Source of the DNA: Alentia gelatinosa
Lineage: Eukaryota; Annelida; Polychaeta; Phyllodocida; Polynoidae
DNA: 64,000 nt
Direction of reading: 5' to 3'
Assembly (NCBI GenBank): GCA_950022655.1
Contig: OX465583.1
Span: forward strand, 63,330,306-63,394,305
Shown: positions 9,675 to 22,800 of the stretch, piece by piece
Layout: every line of letters begins with the position of its first letter
Numbering within the stretch: position 1 is the stretch's first letter
Made by a program: the position numbers and the translations under genes
Notes under the pieces: generated by a model
Seen by the model: only the letters and a program-made list of their open reading frames with translations
Told to the model about the DNA's origin: nothing
Databases searched by the model: none

Positions 9675-11387
9675 CACATCGACTGAACCTTTCAGCATGA
9701 TTTCATATTAATCATATATATCTAGATAACTGTTTGTAAATATTAGGTCTCTCAGGAAGGAAAATGTAAGCCGATATATCTGTACATAAATGGTTTTTAT
9801 CGTTGCTGGGGAAAGAAATACTGCTGGTGGGTATTTTAATCCTTTGTTCAATTTTTTCGTTCCGTAGAATTAAACATTCTAGGTTGAAAAAAATTCTAAA
9901 CCTTGCCACCGTGTCAACTTTCTTAAGTGTGTGTTCTACCAGGGCGACTGACGGGTTCATATTGCATCCGGCCAGTCGCCGGCTGCCATCTATTTAACTA
10001 TCAGTGAAGTGGAGCTGCTACACCCGGTTGAAAGCCAAGCTTGGCTAGTAGCCATATACACAATATCGACTGGTTTCAGATACAAGCGGTTGTATCCTCC
10101 GAGGAGTTCACGCATAGTAATATCCGAGCGCATGCAAGGATATTGCACAGAGTCAACTCTGTGGAGCATACAACTGCTTTTACCTGAAACCAGTCTATAA
10201 TGTATTTACTATCCAGCTTTTCCTGACAAGTGTCATAAAGATATTAGTTAATTTCAGGTATGCACTATTTTTCAGTATGCATGTTTTATCAGAATCCGGA
10301 CATACAACAATATATGCTCAGGGTATGGTGATACACACTCCCTATGTGTTTTCTATGGACACTTTGGATTAGGTGGATAATAAATAAATGTCCTCTATTC
10401 CACAATACTGCACGCCACCCGTAGTGCAGGTAGGGCAGCTCCATTGCACTGATAAACTTGCTGGCGATCGGCTGTTCACCCTTTCTCCATTTTTGTACAG
10501 AAACTTATATAATGACTAAATATCTGTAGCTGTTTTTGGAAATGAGAAATTGAAACATCTATTCACTCAGAAATATCAAATATACTTGATTTAGCAGCAG
10601 TGAGATTGCGCACACTTTGGGAAACGCCATTTTGTCTCTTGTGTTGGGAACTCATACTCAACGCTCATGGAGTATTGTAAGAAAATATCCAATGGGAGAT
10701 GATGTCACAAATGCTAGCAAATAGGTCAGTGATAGGGGTGAGATAAAATCCGAACCGCACTCCATCCATAGCCACTGAAATTATGCTATTCATTTTGGTC
10801 TGCTACGTGATCTCACTCGGCTTTGCCTTGTGAGATTACTCTGCAACCACAAATCATGGCATATTTTCAGTATTTATGGATCTCGATACAGTTCCTTCTT
10901 AATATCCAAGTCCCAAAGAAAGTTTCCCGCCGTAGGCATGTGTCTGTGATCTAGTTCTTCATGTGTGATGATATAATAATCATGTTTGTAAACTGTTATA
11001 TACGTTTAGAACATTGATGGTTATCATTCTGTGTTATTCAGAAAACTGAAGTGTACCGATGAATAATTCGTCACATGTAGAATATTTTAACGCCAACACT
11101 AAGATTAGTTATTCCATTTATTATTACGATACATGTATATACATTGCTCAGCAGGAAATACACAAACTATGTATGGCAAGAATTTTCTGTTTAAGTTATC
11201 TATTCAAAATTACTTGTGAAAAACTCTGTATTACAAATGGTGCCAAGGTGATTAATATTTTTGCGGAAAAAAATACCTCAGTGAATCTATAATCAATGAC
11301 ACATAAAACAGAAATTAATCGATGATTATAAACCACATTAATGATGTAATGATTTTCTGTTGGTTTTTCCTCTGAGGAAACTGGAGT
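9675..11387. other. Intergenic region between convergent GFER and hexosaminidase genes
   Basis: No exon could be supported here. The stretch holds 3' flanks of both genes, a foldback element at 10066-10199, and a degraded foldback around 10600-10860. The latter has TGATCTCACTCGGC and CTTGTGAGATTACT blocks, shared with 37590-37720. A minus-strand AATAAA at 11117-11122 lies 266 bases after the hexosaminidase stop and could be its poly(A) signal. Confidence 0.6.
10066..10199. mobile_element. Foldback MITE (GACTGGTTTCAGAT ends)
   Basis: The ends GACTGGTTTCAGATACAAGCGG and TTTTACCTGAAACCAGTC are inverted copies. The arms continue inward through TCCGAGGAGTT and a TATCCGAGCGCATGCAAGGATA core. Related copies are at about 54868-54995 and 60875-61018, with a partial one at 23510-23600. 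Confidence 0.85.
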
Positions 11388-14300
11388 TCAGCAGTTTGCT
11401 CCGGGTCCGTTCTGTGGTGAAGCTGGAATCCCACGTCTGAAGAAAACCAAAGTAATTTACCATGTACAATGACGTTGCGTTTTCACAGATGTGTCTTCCA
11501 CAGGTGTACATAAGGTGGATATTACGATGTGATGTTATATCACATTGCAAGTTTGGAAAGAACAATTTGATTTAACTAAAATAGTTTCTAAGTTGTGATT
11601 GGATATTATGAATGTGATGAAGACATGAAACACTGATATAAATACGTTCTGGAAATCGTGTTGGCATGTAGGATAACCCGGCATTCTTATCATAGGTAAT
11701 CATTATCCAGTTTATTATGCACTAGATAACATTTATATAATCTAAATCTTGCTGAATCCCGAATATGAGGTATTGACAAGTATATGATTGGCATGACCAT
11801 TCAGATATAATAATCATTGTGTTTTTATCTGGTTACATTGTATCAGCATGTTATGAACCTCACCAGTGATCCAACATGTAATTTGACATGGATGACTATC
11901 AAGAGACGTCACGAGTTTGAGTCTGAGTTCATTTATGCCACAAATTTTGTTGGCTCCATAATTTCACGACTCGATTTTTTTTCTATATGAAACAAAGGCT
12001 GTATAAATTGAGCCTCATTCATGCCAATAAAACCTCCCATACACACCCTCAGCCCTATTCCATGGCCAATAATGATGTGTTTTCTCAGTCTTTTAGAATA
12101 AAAAGATAATTCCTTGTGTAATATTGATAAACCAACTGCTAAATTATCCATTATCTCTCACTACCTCCCCACTAACCCATGTAAAAACTTGAGCTTTCCT
12201 TTGATTTCTCACTGTAATATGCATGTAATGCGTAAACTCTGTATTGCAATGAATTAAGAATACGAGGCACATACAATTCTTAACACAGCCGATGCTACCT
12301 TGAAAGTGACAACTACATGTCAGAACCAAACCGTTGCTATGCGATCTCCCAGGGGAGAAAAAAAATGTATTGCAATGAAAAACATGTCAGTCCTTTTTTC
12401 TCTGACCCAAACTGGCAAACCTGAATAAGTAAACTGACTTGTACGGGATTTTAAGGAAGTGTGATGAAATGGTTTGCACCGGACGATATTGTAGAGTGCC
12501 ACGTACCTGATCATGCGACACCGCTGCTCCTCAAATCTCCCTTCAGCTTGGAGTGGACTCCTGACTTCTGCCGCGCTCCACAATCTCTCAGCTACAGCCA
12601 TCGCACGAGGCCTGGGTAGGAGTAGCATGACACTTAAAGGGATATCGAACTATTTGGCTTGAAAATTAAAACCCATGTTATTGAACATGATGATTTCTAA
12701 GTGTTGTAGAACACATATCTAACATAAAAACCAGGGGCCAATTACTATGACTGATATTTCTACAGGAAATGTACTGAAAAATATAGTTTTCTTCAATTTC
12801 TTCAAAAATTAGGACGGTGACCTATAGTTTTTAAAAGTTAAATGTGAAGTAATCCACATCCGTAATATTCTGTGACAGTTTGAAGAAAATAACATGAGTT
12901 TTAGATGTGAAAAACAAATTTTCTAATATCACCATTTTAAATTCCTAATAAAAAAAAATAGCACGATAATCCCACAATTCTTGAATGAGCCATGTGTTCT
13001 ATAACACTTTAGTATCATTATATTCAATTTCCAGGGAATTGACATGGGTTTTACTTCTCAAGGTATTTTGTCCGGTATGCCTTTTATATCCTTATGAAAC
13101 CCCTCATGTAAGTAGGGGGCTACAAGCCTCAAGAAGTCAGTCACGAGGCATTTTCAGACATAATGTCAAATATGGTTCCAGTTGATAGAGAATATTATCA
13201 CGAGTCCAGCCAAGGCTAAACTGGAGAAGTATCATCACATGAAGAAGTGATATATAAATGCCGTGTCCTCCTTGATACCATTCATGATACCACAACATTG
13301 TCATCTTGATTGTAAATATAACACTTTTGAAGAAAATCCACTGTGTCATTCTTTTTTGTTGAACTCCACTTCCATTTTATGAAATATGAGTAGGACCACA
13401 AGTGATGCTACTTCTTATATATCTCATGAAAAAGCTTACCAATTTAAGACGTTGTCGCTATCATTTCCTACTACATATTTATATGTAAAAAGGTTGGTCA
13501 GAAGGTGGTGTATAAATCAAACCCTCATTCTATGTTGGTAGGGAAAATATACGGTGCCAAATAGAAAATTGCTAGAATACTAATCAAAGCATGAAAGACT
13601 ACATTTCTATTATGATAGAGAGTTAGAGTGGCCTTGCTGAAACCACAGATACCCGTGCTCAAAACACCATTTCTGGAGGCCAGTAAGAACGAAGCTTAGT
13701 GCTTAAGCTATATGGGTTTGAGGCTAGAATTTCGTTTTTGGTTTATTTGCTACTACTAAAGTGTACTTTATTACAATCATCTATGAATAAGTTTGTCTCA
13801 AAGCTACGATGATAGTTGTTAAGTGTATTAAAAATGTGCATTTAAAAGATTGGAGAGTGACATATAATCTTGAACCTATATAGTCAAAGTACTGAGCGAC
13901 TATCTCCGGAAATGGTGTTTTGAGCACGGGTATCTGCGGTTTCAGCAGGGTCACTTTGGTTCCCTATGGAGATGAAGTACCACAGTGTGCCGAGTAGGTT
14001 GCTGTTGTCGATGTATTCTCCCCACATACAAGCCTCGCCACCGAGTACTAGTTGTTTATGTTCTGCAGTCCCTGAAAATATTCCAAAAGTTCATAAATAT
14101 ATATTGTCATGGTTTGTACAGAGCCTGGAAATACTGGAAAAGCCCGGAATTATGCATTTTGGTTTTCCAGGCCTTGAAAGTGTATGATCATTAGCCTCTG
14201 ACCTTAAAAGATCGCTATTAACGATTATCATGTCTAAAAAACGGCTCCCAGAACTTCATTAAATCCAATAAATTCTAAGGAAAAAACTAAAGAAAGACGG

Positions 14301-16822
14301 ATCATCTATAGTTTTAACCCTTTAAGGACGGCTGCCTGGGGCCTAGCTACTCCCATAAGGACGGGTGCTGGTGGCAGTCTGTTTGGCTAGAGGACGGCCA
14401 CATAATAGTTAAAACTGATATCCATGTTTGCAATCATGCAATATGATACATAATCATAAATATTTTATTTCTCTTTAATAGAAATACTAAATATGATGCT
14501 ATATCTACATTTTCTGAAGATTTCATGAATATTGCTCTATTATTTTTTTGTTAAAACATTTTTGTTAATATTATTGGGACAATGATGCCTCAAGGCATCA
14601 TGCGTCTTAAGTGCGGTGATGCCTCAAGGCATCATGCGTCTTTAGTGCGGTGATGCCTCCAGGCATCATGCGTCTTTAGTGAGGTGATGCCTCCAGGCAT
14701 CATGCGTCCTTAAAGGGTTAAAGGCGCAGCTTACCTCTGAAATCTGTGGGATCACAGACGTACAACTTGGGCCAGTCCTTGCCGTATGAGATGTAGTTCA
14801 GGTACCAACAAGAGGACAGCAGGACCTTGTGTCCGGCGTGAGTGGCCCTGGACATGGTTTGAGTGTCCGGTTTCCAGACGTGGATGATGGCATCCCGCTG
14901 CAACTACAGTCACAGACTCACAATTGATACCAGGTCAATCTTTCCATATCTTAAAGGTATATCCTACAATTCACAGCGGCGCCACCTAGTGATTTTCAAA
15001 TACTGACAATTATCGATTCAGACCAGTTCATCTGACTTATTCTTGGTAGGGTGGAGGCTTTGAAGGTGCTTTGGAGAGGGTCAGGAAACATTATATGAGC
15101 AGAAACGATGCTGAGGTGGTGGGTGTTGTGATGCACTGCATCAGTACTATCAATAAGCATAGAGCTACTACACCACAGAACATCCATGTAATATTCATCT
15201 ATTTATTTCATACATCTGTGTATTTGTTATATATCTATTTGGTATCTATTTTCCATTTAATTGCTTAGAATGTGTTATTTAAAATACCTTTTATCTAATA
15301 ACCTGTGTTTCCTTCGTTTGTATAGGTATACTCTACTATATAACCATTGGTAGACTGAAAACCCCGCGAGACTTATGAGACTTAGCCCGGAACGGAGGGT
15401 GTCCCCTTAAGCGGGCTTTTACTGTTATTGAAATGAATATCTAATGAATTAGATATTGTTTAATTCCTGAGACCTGCGATTGCAGGACGTCGGCTGGCAC
15501 TATTTTTCTTGGCAGGCTGTGGCATGTTTGGCAGACACTCGACGTTAACGTCGGGTAAATGGAACACCCCCTTAACCAATGTGCACATCATGTACCGCTG
15601 CTTTCAATACTGCATCGGTGTATATATATACAATATCGACACGCCTGCCGGCAGTCGATATGTAGTAGGTATAGAAATCACATGTGCAGGCCTGTCCAAA
15701 AAGAAAGGAACGTTTGTAATATAAGGTGATATAATAGCAAGGATTTCCTCTGCCATCGAAAGATTCAAATACAAATACCTGAACTCCTTCGTCAAAGACC
15801 TCCTGCCAATAGACGGAATGCGACGGGAATTTGGTGCTATTCACCAATTCTTTTTGCAATCTGAAAGAAAAATTAAAAAGATTTATCATTTACCCAAGCT
15901 AATGCCTATCGATAACATCATATATACGAAACATATTATAGAGAAAGAGGGTTACTGTCTACGTACGAGTAAAATACGCGCCGATTTTAACTACATCCGT
16001 TGATACCATAAATATATTCATATAAATATTATGTCATTACCTGTATAATTTTTTCCTACATATTTATTCAATATCTGTTCGGTCCAGATATGCAGTGGCA
16101 AAGTGGGCCGTATTTATCGGTCTGGTCCATACATGATATGTTTTTACCACTCTGCAATATGATATACTTGGGATGCACTGATCCTAGGTTAGTATGTATA
16201 GGACTGACGTGCACAGATGTATAATAAATATGTCTCCTTTCATAAAAGGGAATATGACTGTCGGTCATGGATGGGTGTGCTCGGTACGGGAACCAATTAT
16301 AGTAAGGATATAGATTACATAGTTATAAAATAACAACTAATCATTGTAATAGACATCCACGAATTTCCATATGTATGTGGACAAGTCTTTTATGTATACA
16401 ATTTATTGATGTAAAGAAATAACTACATCTGTCGATTTTCGGGCTCCCATAGACGCCTAAGCTAGTTTTTGCTTCACTTCTAAACTTGTCTCACAATCAA
16501 AACCCATATGCGCAGCTCATTAGGCGCTGTACATAAAAATAATAGACTATGGCAGTCTTTACACTTGTTGAAGATGAGTCTACTCTATATATTAAGATGT
16601 TGGCCTACCGTGTGAAGTAATAGTTAAACAACAGTTTGAAATCGTTTCCCATACTGTGGTTTTTCATGAAGTGCCGGATTTTCTTGTTTATGGACCTGAG
16701 GAAGACAAAAAGTAAAATTATTGTGATTCCTTGTTTCATAGAATAGAATGCTATTAGAAATCACCAATCCATGTTTATGGGACTACAAGTGCTATCTGCA
16801 TCGTCTAATTAATGTGTATGCG

Positions 16823-16855
<33 letters not shown>

Positions 16856-19800
16856 TATATTGTACAAATATACACAGACAGGGTATATCTTATTATAAAA
16901 TAGAGATGGCGCCACTATCCTACTAGCGCCACCAAGCGCCACCAGAGTCAGGTATGAGGAGCGCGAACCTACAAGCGTCACTCACCTGCTGAATTTTTTT
17001 CTTTTTGAAGGCGCATCTCTATTTGTGACCAAACAAATGTTATTATGTACACGCCCAAACGCAGTCTTACTTATTATTATATTTATTATATTATCATATC
17101 TTATGTTATTATCAATTAACATAATCATGTATATATATCTCCATCCGTTGAACCGTCGAGACAACTAGTTTATATATATATATATATTAAAGTTTTTTAT
17201 TGACGAAATATATACATAGACAATACTCGATGGTTTTGTGGACAGGAGCCTATAAACCACTAGAGGTTGACGCGTAGTACTTCATGAGCATCAGCGAGCA
17301 CATTACAATGTCAATCACGAGTGGTTCACAGAGCCACATATCTACAAAACTATTATCCATCTTCTCCAGGAATTGCCATATTAAAGGATATATTGAGAGG
17401 GACTATATTTTTGCATTTATTATCCATCCCTTCAAATAAATTAAATCCACTAATTGTCATATCAAAGGAAACAACAATATACCACAGATTTGAATCCATG
17501 TACCATGGTTATGATATCTGGCAGTTTTTAAACAATGAGTAGTGGTTTACTGAGTCCCCATATAGTCTCAATGGGGATTTTGTATGTACCATGGATAATA
17601 AATAATGGGTCGTGGTTCACTGAGTCCCCATAAATTCTCAATGGGTATACCATGGATAATGAAAACACGAACATGTATCTTGACGAAGTAAATCACATGA
17701 TCAGAGGATGTCTGCGCTTCATATTTGCTCACAATTTAAAAGAAACCCTCACCAGCAGTGATAGGAACATTCATCGCCACCGAAGTGGATGCTCTTGTCG
17801 GGAAACACGTCCAGGACCTCGTGAAAGAGTTGGATGAGCTGTCGGTAGGTGGCGGCGTTGGTGGGGTCTAAAGGACCGAAGTGATCTCCACAAGGAGTGA
17901 GGAGAGAGGCCAGGCCCTGCCATGAATTCATGTGACCTGCAGCAAAAACATTGAGTTACCTTATACGGTATAAAAGCGTACTCATCAAGGGCGTCCACGA
18001 TTGTCATTGTGGCGCGGTAATGTAAGGTTAGAAAGAGAAGACAGAGGCTTAATTATTAAAGAGCATGCTCCACTGGGCCAGCAGTATGGCATCAAAAGAG
18101 CACCGCATCGCCATTCCAGTGCTGGTGTGTTTGTACATCATATAGTGTACAGGGAGTGCTTTTAGTTCACCCTGTATACATGATCAGGAACATGCTAATC
18201 AATAAAATAACTCGCCCAATCAGCCATTGAGTATTGGGTACACTATTTTCACGGCCATGGAATTTCTAATGTTAAGCCTTTTGAGAAAAATACTGGGGTG
18301 AGATAAATACCCAAGACGCTATGTATGTGCTGTATGAATGGGTAGGAGCGAGTGGTATTCCTAGGACATACAGCCACAGGTATATATGATGATATGTGAC
18401 CTGATTGAGATATGATCCATAGCTGTGACCTCTCTGTGACAGAAACTATAGACATGACATGAAAGATACAGATAAAACACGGCATGATAAAAGTAGGCAA
18501 GTAATAGATTTGTGGCCTACAATGTGAATAAGACAAGTAAAAGTGTATGATAAACATTTTAAACAGAAAAAAGGTGTGTGTGTGGGGGGGGGGGGGGGAT
18601 GAGTGACTGTAAGTAGGTATATACAGTGCGCTGGTCAAGCGAGGAATGATTCCAACATGGTGGGCGATGGCGTGGTATTGCAGTAGTAAGACGAAAGGGG
18701 GCGCTAGTCTCCAGAAATAAAGTTAATTTATAATTAACACACAATGAGAAACATACCGGGGGTGGGATAGATTCTCAGAAGCAGTCTGTTAAAATCGTTT
18801 TAATTGTCGTACCTGGAGTGTCGATCTCGGGAATAACCCTGATCCCGCGAAGTCTGGCATACTCCACAATCTCCTTGATGTCTTTGTGAGTGTAAACGTC
18901 CGCAGGTCTGAAAGCTCCCTACATGAGTGAGAGATAGAGTAGGTCTATGGTTATCAGACGAGCCCGTATTTGATGTCAGATGCACACATGTATACTCTGA
19001 ATACGCAATTGTGGCAAGCGGGGTATAGCAGTGTATGGAACGACTGATAACATATATCACCGTAAAAATACTGTAACAGAAATGGCTTGCCATAGTGACT
19101 CCCCCTCATCCCCTCTCCATATATGGGCATGCACACTCAGTGCTGCCCTCTACAACCCCTATATAGGGGCATGTTTCTGACGAGCATGGTCACAAGTCAC
19201 AGGTATTGGTACCACAGAAAAAGCTTTGCTTTGTGCCAGTACTCAAGACTTGTAACCCCTCCCCCTGATTTTTATAGGTAAGTGTGCTGGTTCTATTATC
19301 ATTGCTATAACTGACCTACTATTACTACTTTTGATTATCATTTTGTACTTATTGAATACAGAGATCTATATTAAAATATTCATGTGTTTTGTTCATTTGT
19401 CCCCTCTGTACAGAACAGGCTCAAAGGCCCAAACTTTATATTCTAGACTTATTTCGGCAGCAACCATTATAAATTCCCTCCCCCATCTGTTCAGTTACAG
19501 TACACAGGCAATTACGGTAAGATGTTATCAAAACATATATTAGGAAAATAAAACTCTCAAATACATTCTAAATTTTGTATAAAAAAAAGATTTAAAAAAA
19601 AAATTTTAAATAAAAATTAAGAAAATTAAACATACATACTTATGCAAGACGAAAACACTCTGGATAGTAACTTGACATGGTCATATTTTGGTTAATATTC
19701 ATTGTTAATCACATTTGGAGGTATATAATAAAATTAAAACATATTGACAATGTTGGGATGTCCTCTCTTACCTTGTTTCTTTTGATGAAAATATCTACGA

Positions 19801-22800
19801 GCTTGTTGAATATTTTTATCAAAAGAAACGTGGTACGAGAGGACGTCCCAACAAGCTCAATCTGTTTTGCTACATTACTCACTTTTCGGGAGAGCTCAGG
19901 GAATATGTTGCTTTCATAAGGAAACGACTGGTCGTCAACGATGTGCCAATGGAATACGTTCATTTTGTTCATCGCCATTGCGTCCTATTAATGAGCAAGT
20001 CTTTCGTGTACAAAGAACTAGGAGCAAAGAGTATACGTTCATCGTTGATGAATGTGCGTGCAATTATAAATGAATAATAATTAATAGGTTTGGGTTACAT
20101 TCAGTCAATGGAATGGATAGTTTTCTGTAACCCACTTGCACCCAGTAAACTCGCCATTTCTGCAACTGCCTGTCCTGGATCTAAACATATCAAGCACCAG
20201 TTGGTCTTGAGGTATTTTGGTATTGAGTGATTGGTCATCATCAGATGGGAATGCTTCTTAGACCCTGAGACACTGGCTCCCTGCTCTGTTCTCACTATCA
20301 TAGTGATAAGCATACAGATAGTGAGGGGATAGTTTTCTGGAAGCACGCTGGAAGTTCAATATTATTATGATGCCATTTCTTTTTATTTTCATACTGTAAG
20401 ATATTCTACATATGTATCAAGAGGGGACCCAAACGAGAAATATTAAACAGATATTCCCTGTAACCTTCATTCCTGTTTACTTTTCATTGTCTTCTTGTAT
20501 GACCTTGATAAAATGGGGTCACCCTGAGGTCATTTTAGCTATTCAGGGACCGTTCATTATTTACGATAGGGCGGGGGGGGGGGGGGGTGGCAGCTGGGTT
20601 AATTTGGTTGAGCCACCAATGTACCTAAAAAAAGTGCAAAATTTGGGACCTTAAAAAAACTTAAAATAAAGATATTTCCCTGATCGTCTTATAAGACCTC
20701 CTCCATAGGGACGGATCACTTAAGGTAACGAGGATGCAACAAAGATAACGATAAGATCTATTTTCTAATCGTTCTTAGTTTTAAAAACACCTCTGAGGTG
20801 CCTCATCCAGTGTTGGGAAACTTTCCTGAATTAGGATCAATGGCAAGATACCAAAAGATTCTGACTTAATACTGGCCCTATTCCATCCATAAACCATTTA
20901 CAATCTCATTAATTTGATGATATAATGGTGTTAATCTATTCATATTAGTTAGTAAAACATACCAGGTTTTGTATAATAACTGTTTTGTTCAGGAAATGCC
21001 GGGCGGTATCGAGGAGAATTCCACGATGTTTGAACCTTGGGAAATCCTTGATGTGTACATTCTTCATGACTACCTAAAAAACATAGAAATCTATTTGAAC
21101 AACTTTCTGTAGCTCTCTATTTTTACAGATGATTGGGTAAGTTGGGAACGCGTATAAAACATATGGTATAATAAGTCCTAAATTCCATGTACCAAATGTC
21201 ATTATATAACCAAGTAGGTGCTCTCTTAAGATTACTATGTATGTACATTATAAGGAGCAATAGCAACAAGATTTACACATTATAAGTAATAAACAGACAT
21301 GAAACACTTTATATGTATGTATATGGATACGTCAGAATATTTATAACTCAACGATGCATTCAACTATAAACAACAGTGGCGCCACCAACGGTAGCAAACC
21401 AAACCATAAGCCACTAGCGCCACCTTCGGCCATGTAGTCAACTACGACAGGTGAGCGTCGTCATTCACATGTCAATTTTCTTTTTATAAGGCGGAACTTC
21501 GATTTCAAATAAAATATATCTAATACGTCCAAGTCAGTCTCGTTCTTTGCTCGTATATATATACCATTATCTATCATTATGTATATTTATCCAATTACGG
21601 TTTGACCTGTGATAATGAAGTACTTCAGCTCTCTAAACGCACACAAATCATGAATATATGCCAAGCTATGTTTTTAAAACAAAATGATGTTTAAGTAACA
21701 AGTATTGTTACAAAGTCTATGTTGGTGTTGATCTTACTTGCCCTTCCTTGTCCCTGTGAAGCAGCTGTAGCAGAGTTTCCAGGCCGTGTAAAGCACCCCA
21801 CACCTCCGTGGCCCGGATCTTCACCGTAGAATCTTCCGTTGAAATGTCGTCTGCAAGATAAGAAATTTCAGAGATTCTTTCTAAACAAAAAGGATTGTTA
21901 TGTGCATGATCTAAGCGGTCGACGACTGTTTTTTATATGTTGCTATCTAAATGGTCTGGTAGCTGTTCAGCTGAATTGGTCTTTGCTACTGACCATGAAC
22001 GGGATGAACACCAGGGGCGTCAGAACATTTTGAAAGTGGGGGGGGGGGGGGGGGGGGGGAACTGAAAAATTGCCGACTTTTTTCTTGGCATGAAATCAGA
22101 CATTGACATTGGCCTGTTCCACTGACTTTTACATTTTTCCATGGTGAAAAGTCAGAGCAAAGCCATCATTGCATACTAAAAAGTCAGACTTTGACATTTT
22201 TCCACGGTGAAAAGTCAGGGCTTAGCCATCATTGCATGCTAAAAAGTCAGACTTTGACATTTTTCCATGGTGAAAAGTCAGGCTATTCATTTTTCGATGT
22301 TGAAAAATCAAGACAGTTTTTACACTTGATTGAGTTAAATTTGAAGTTGTACATTCAAATGTAATATGTGTACCTAGTCTCAAGCTAGGTACTGCTAGTT
22401 ACCTCCAGTCGGACAGTGTGAATGGGGCTTGTAACTCATGCAAGAACTATTTGAATTGTTATGATACCACAACTATGTATCCCAGGAAGGTTATTAGGGC
22501 TTGTATTCAGACATACATGCATGTAACTTATACTTACACGATTCATTAGAATCCAAAGTTGGATACATGCCGCAGTCCTGACTCACATCGAGGCTGACCC
22601 GCGTGATACTTCCGGCGGGAGACGCAGCCTTCTTCTCGGGACGCAGGACGCCGAAGAGTGACGTCACAGACGCTGTGAAGCGGGCTATCGCCTGCTGTAA
22701 TACGTCACAGGATTGTTTGGTGGTCCGGACGGCAAGTTCCGGGATGCTGACGACGAGTTCCGGCGGCGTCGCGTGGAGACGCAGCGTCTGCACGGCCGGC

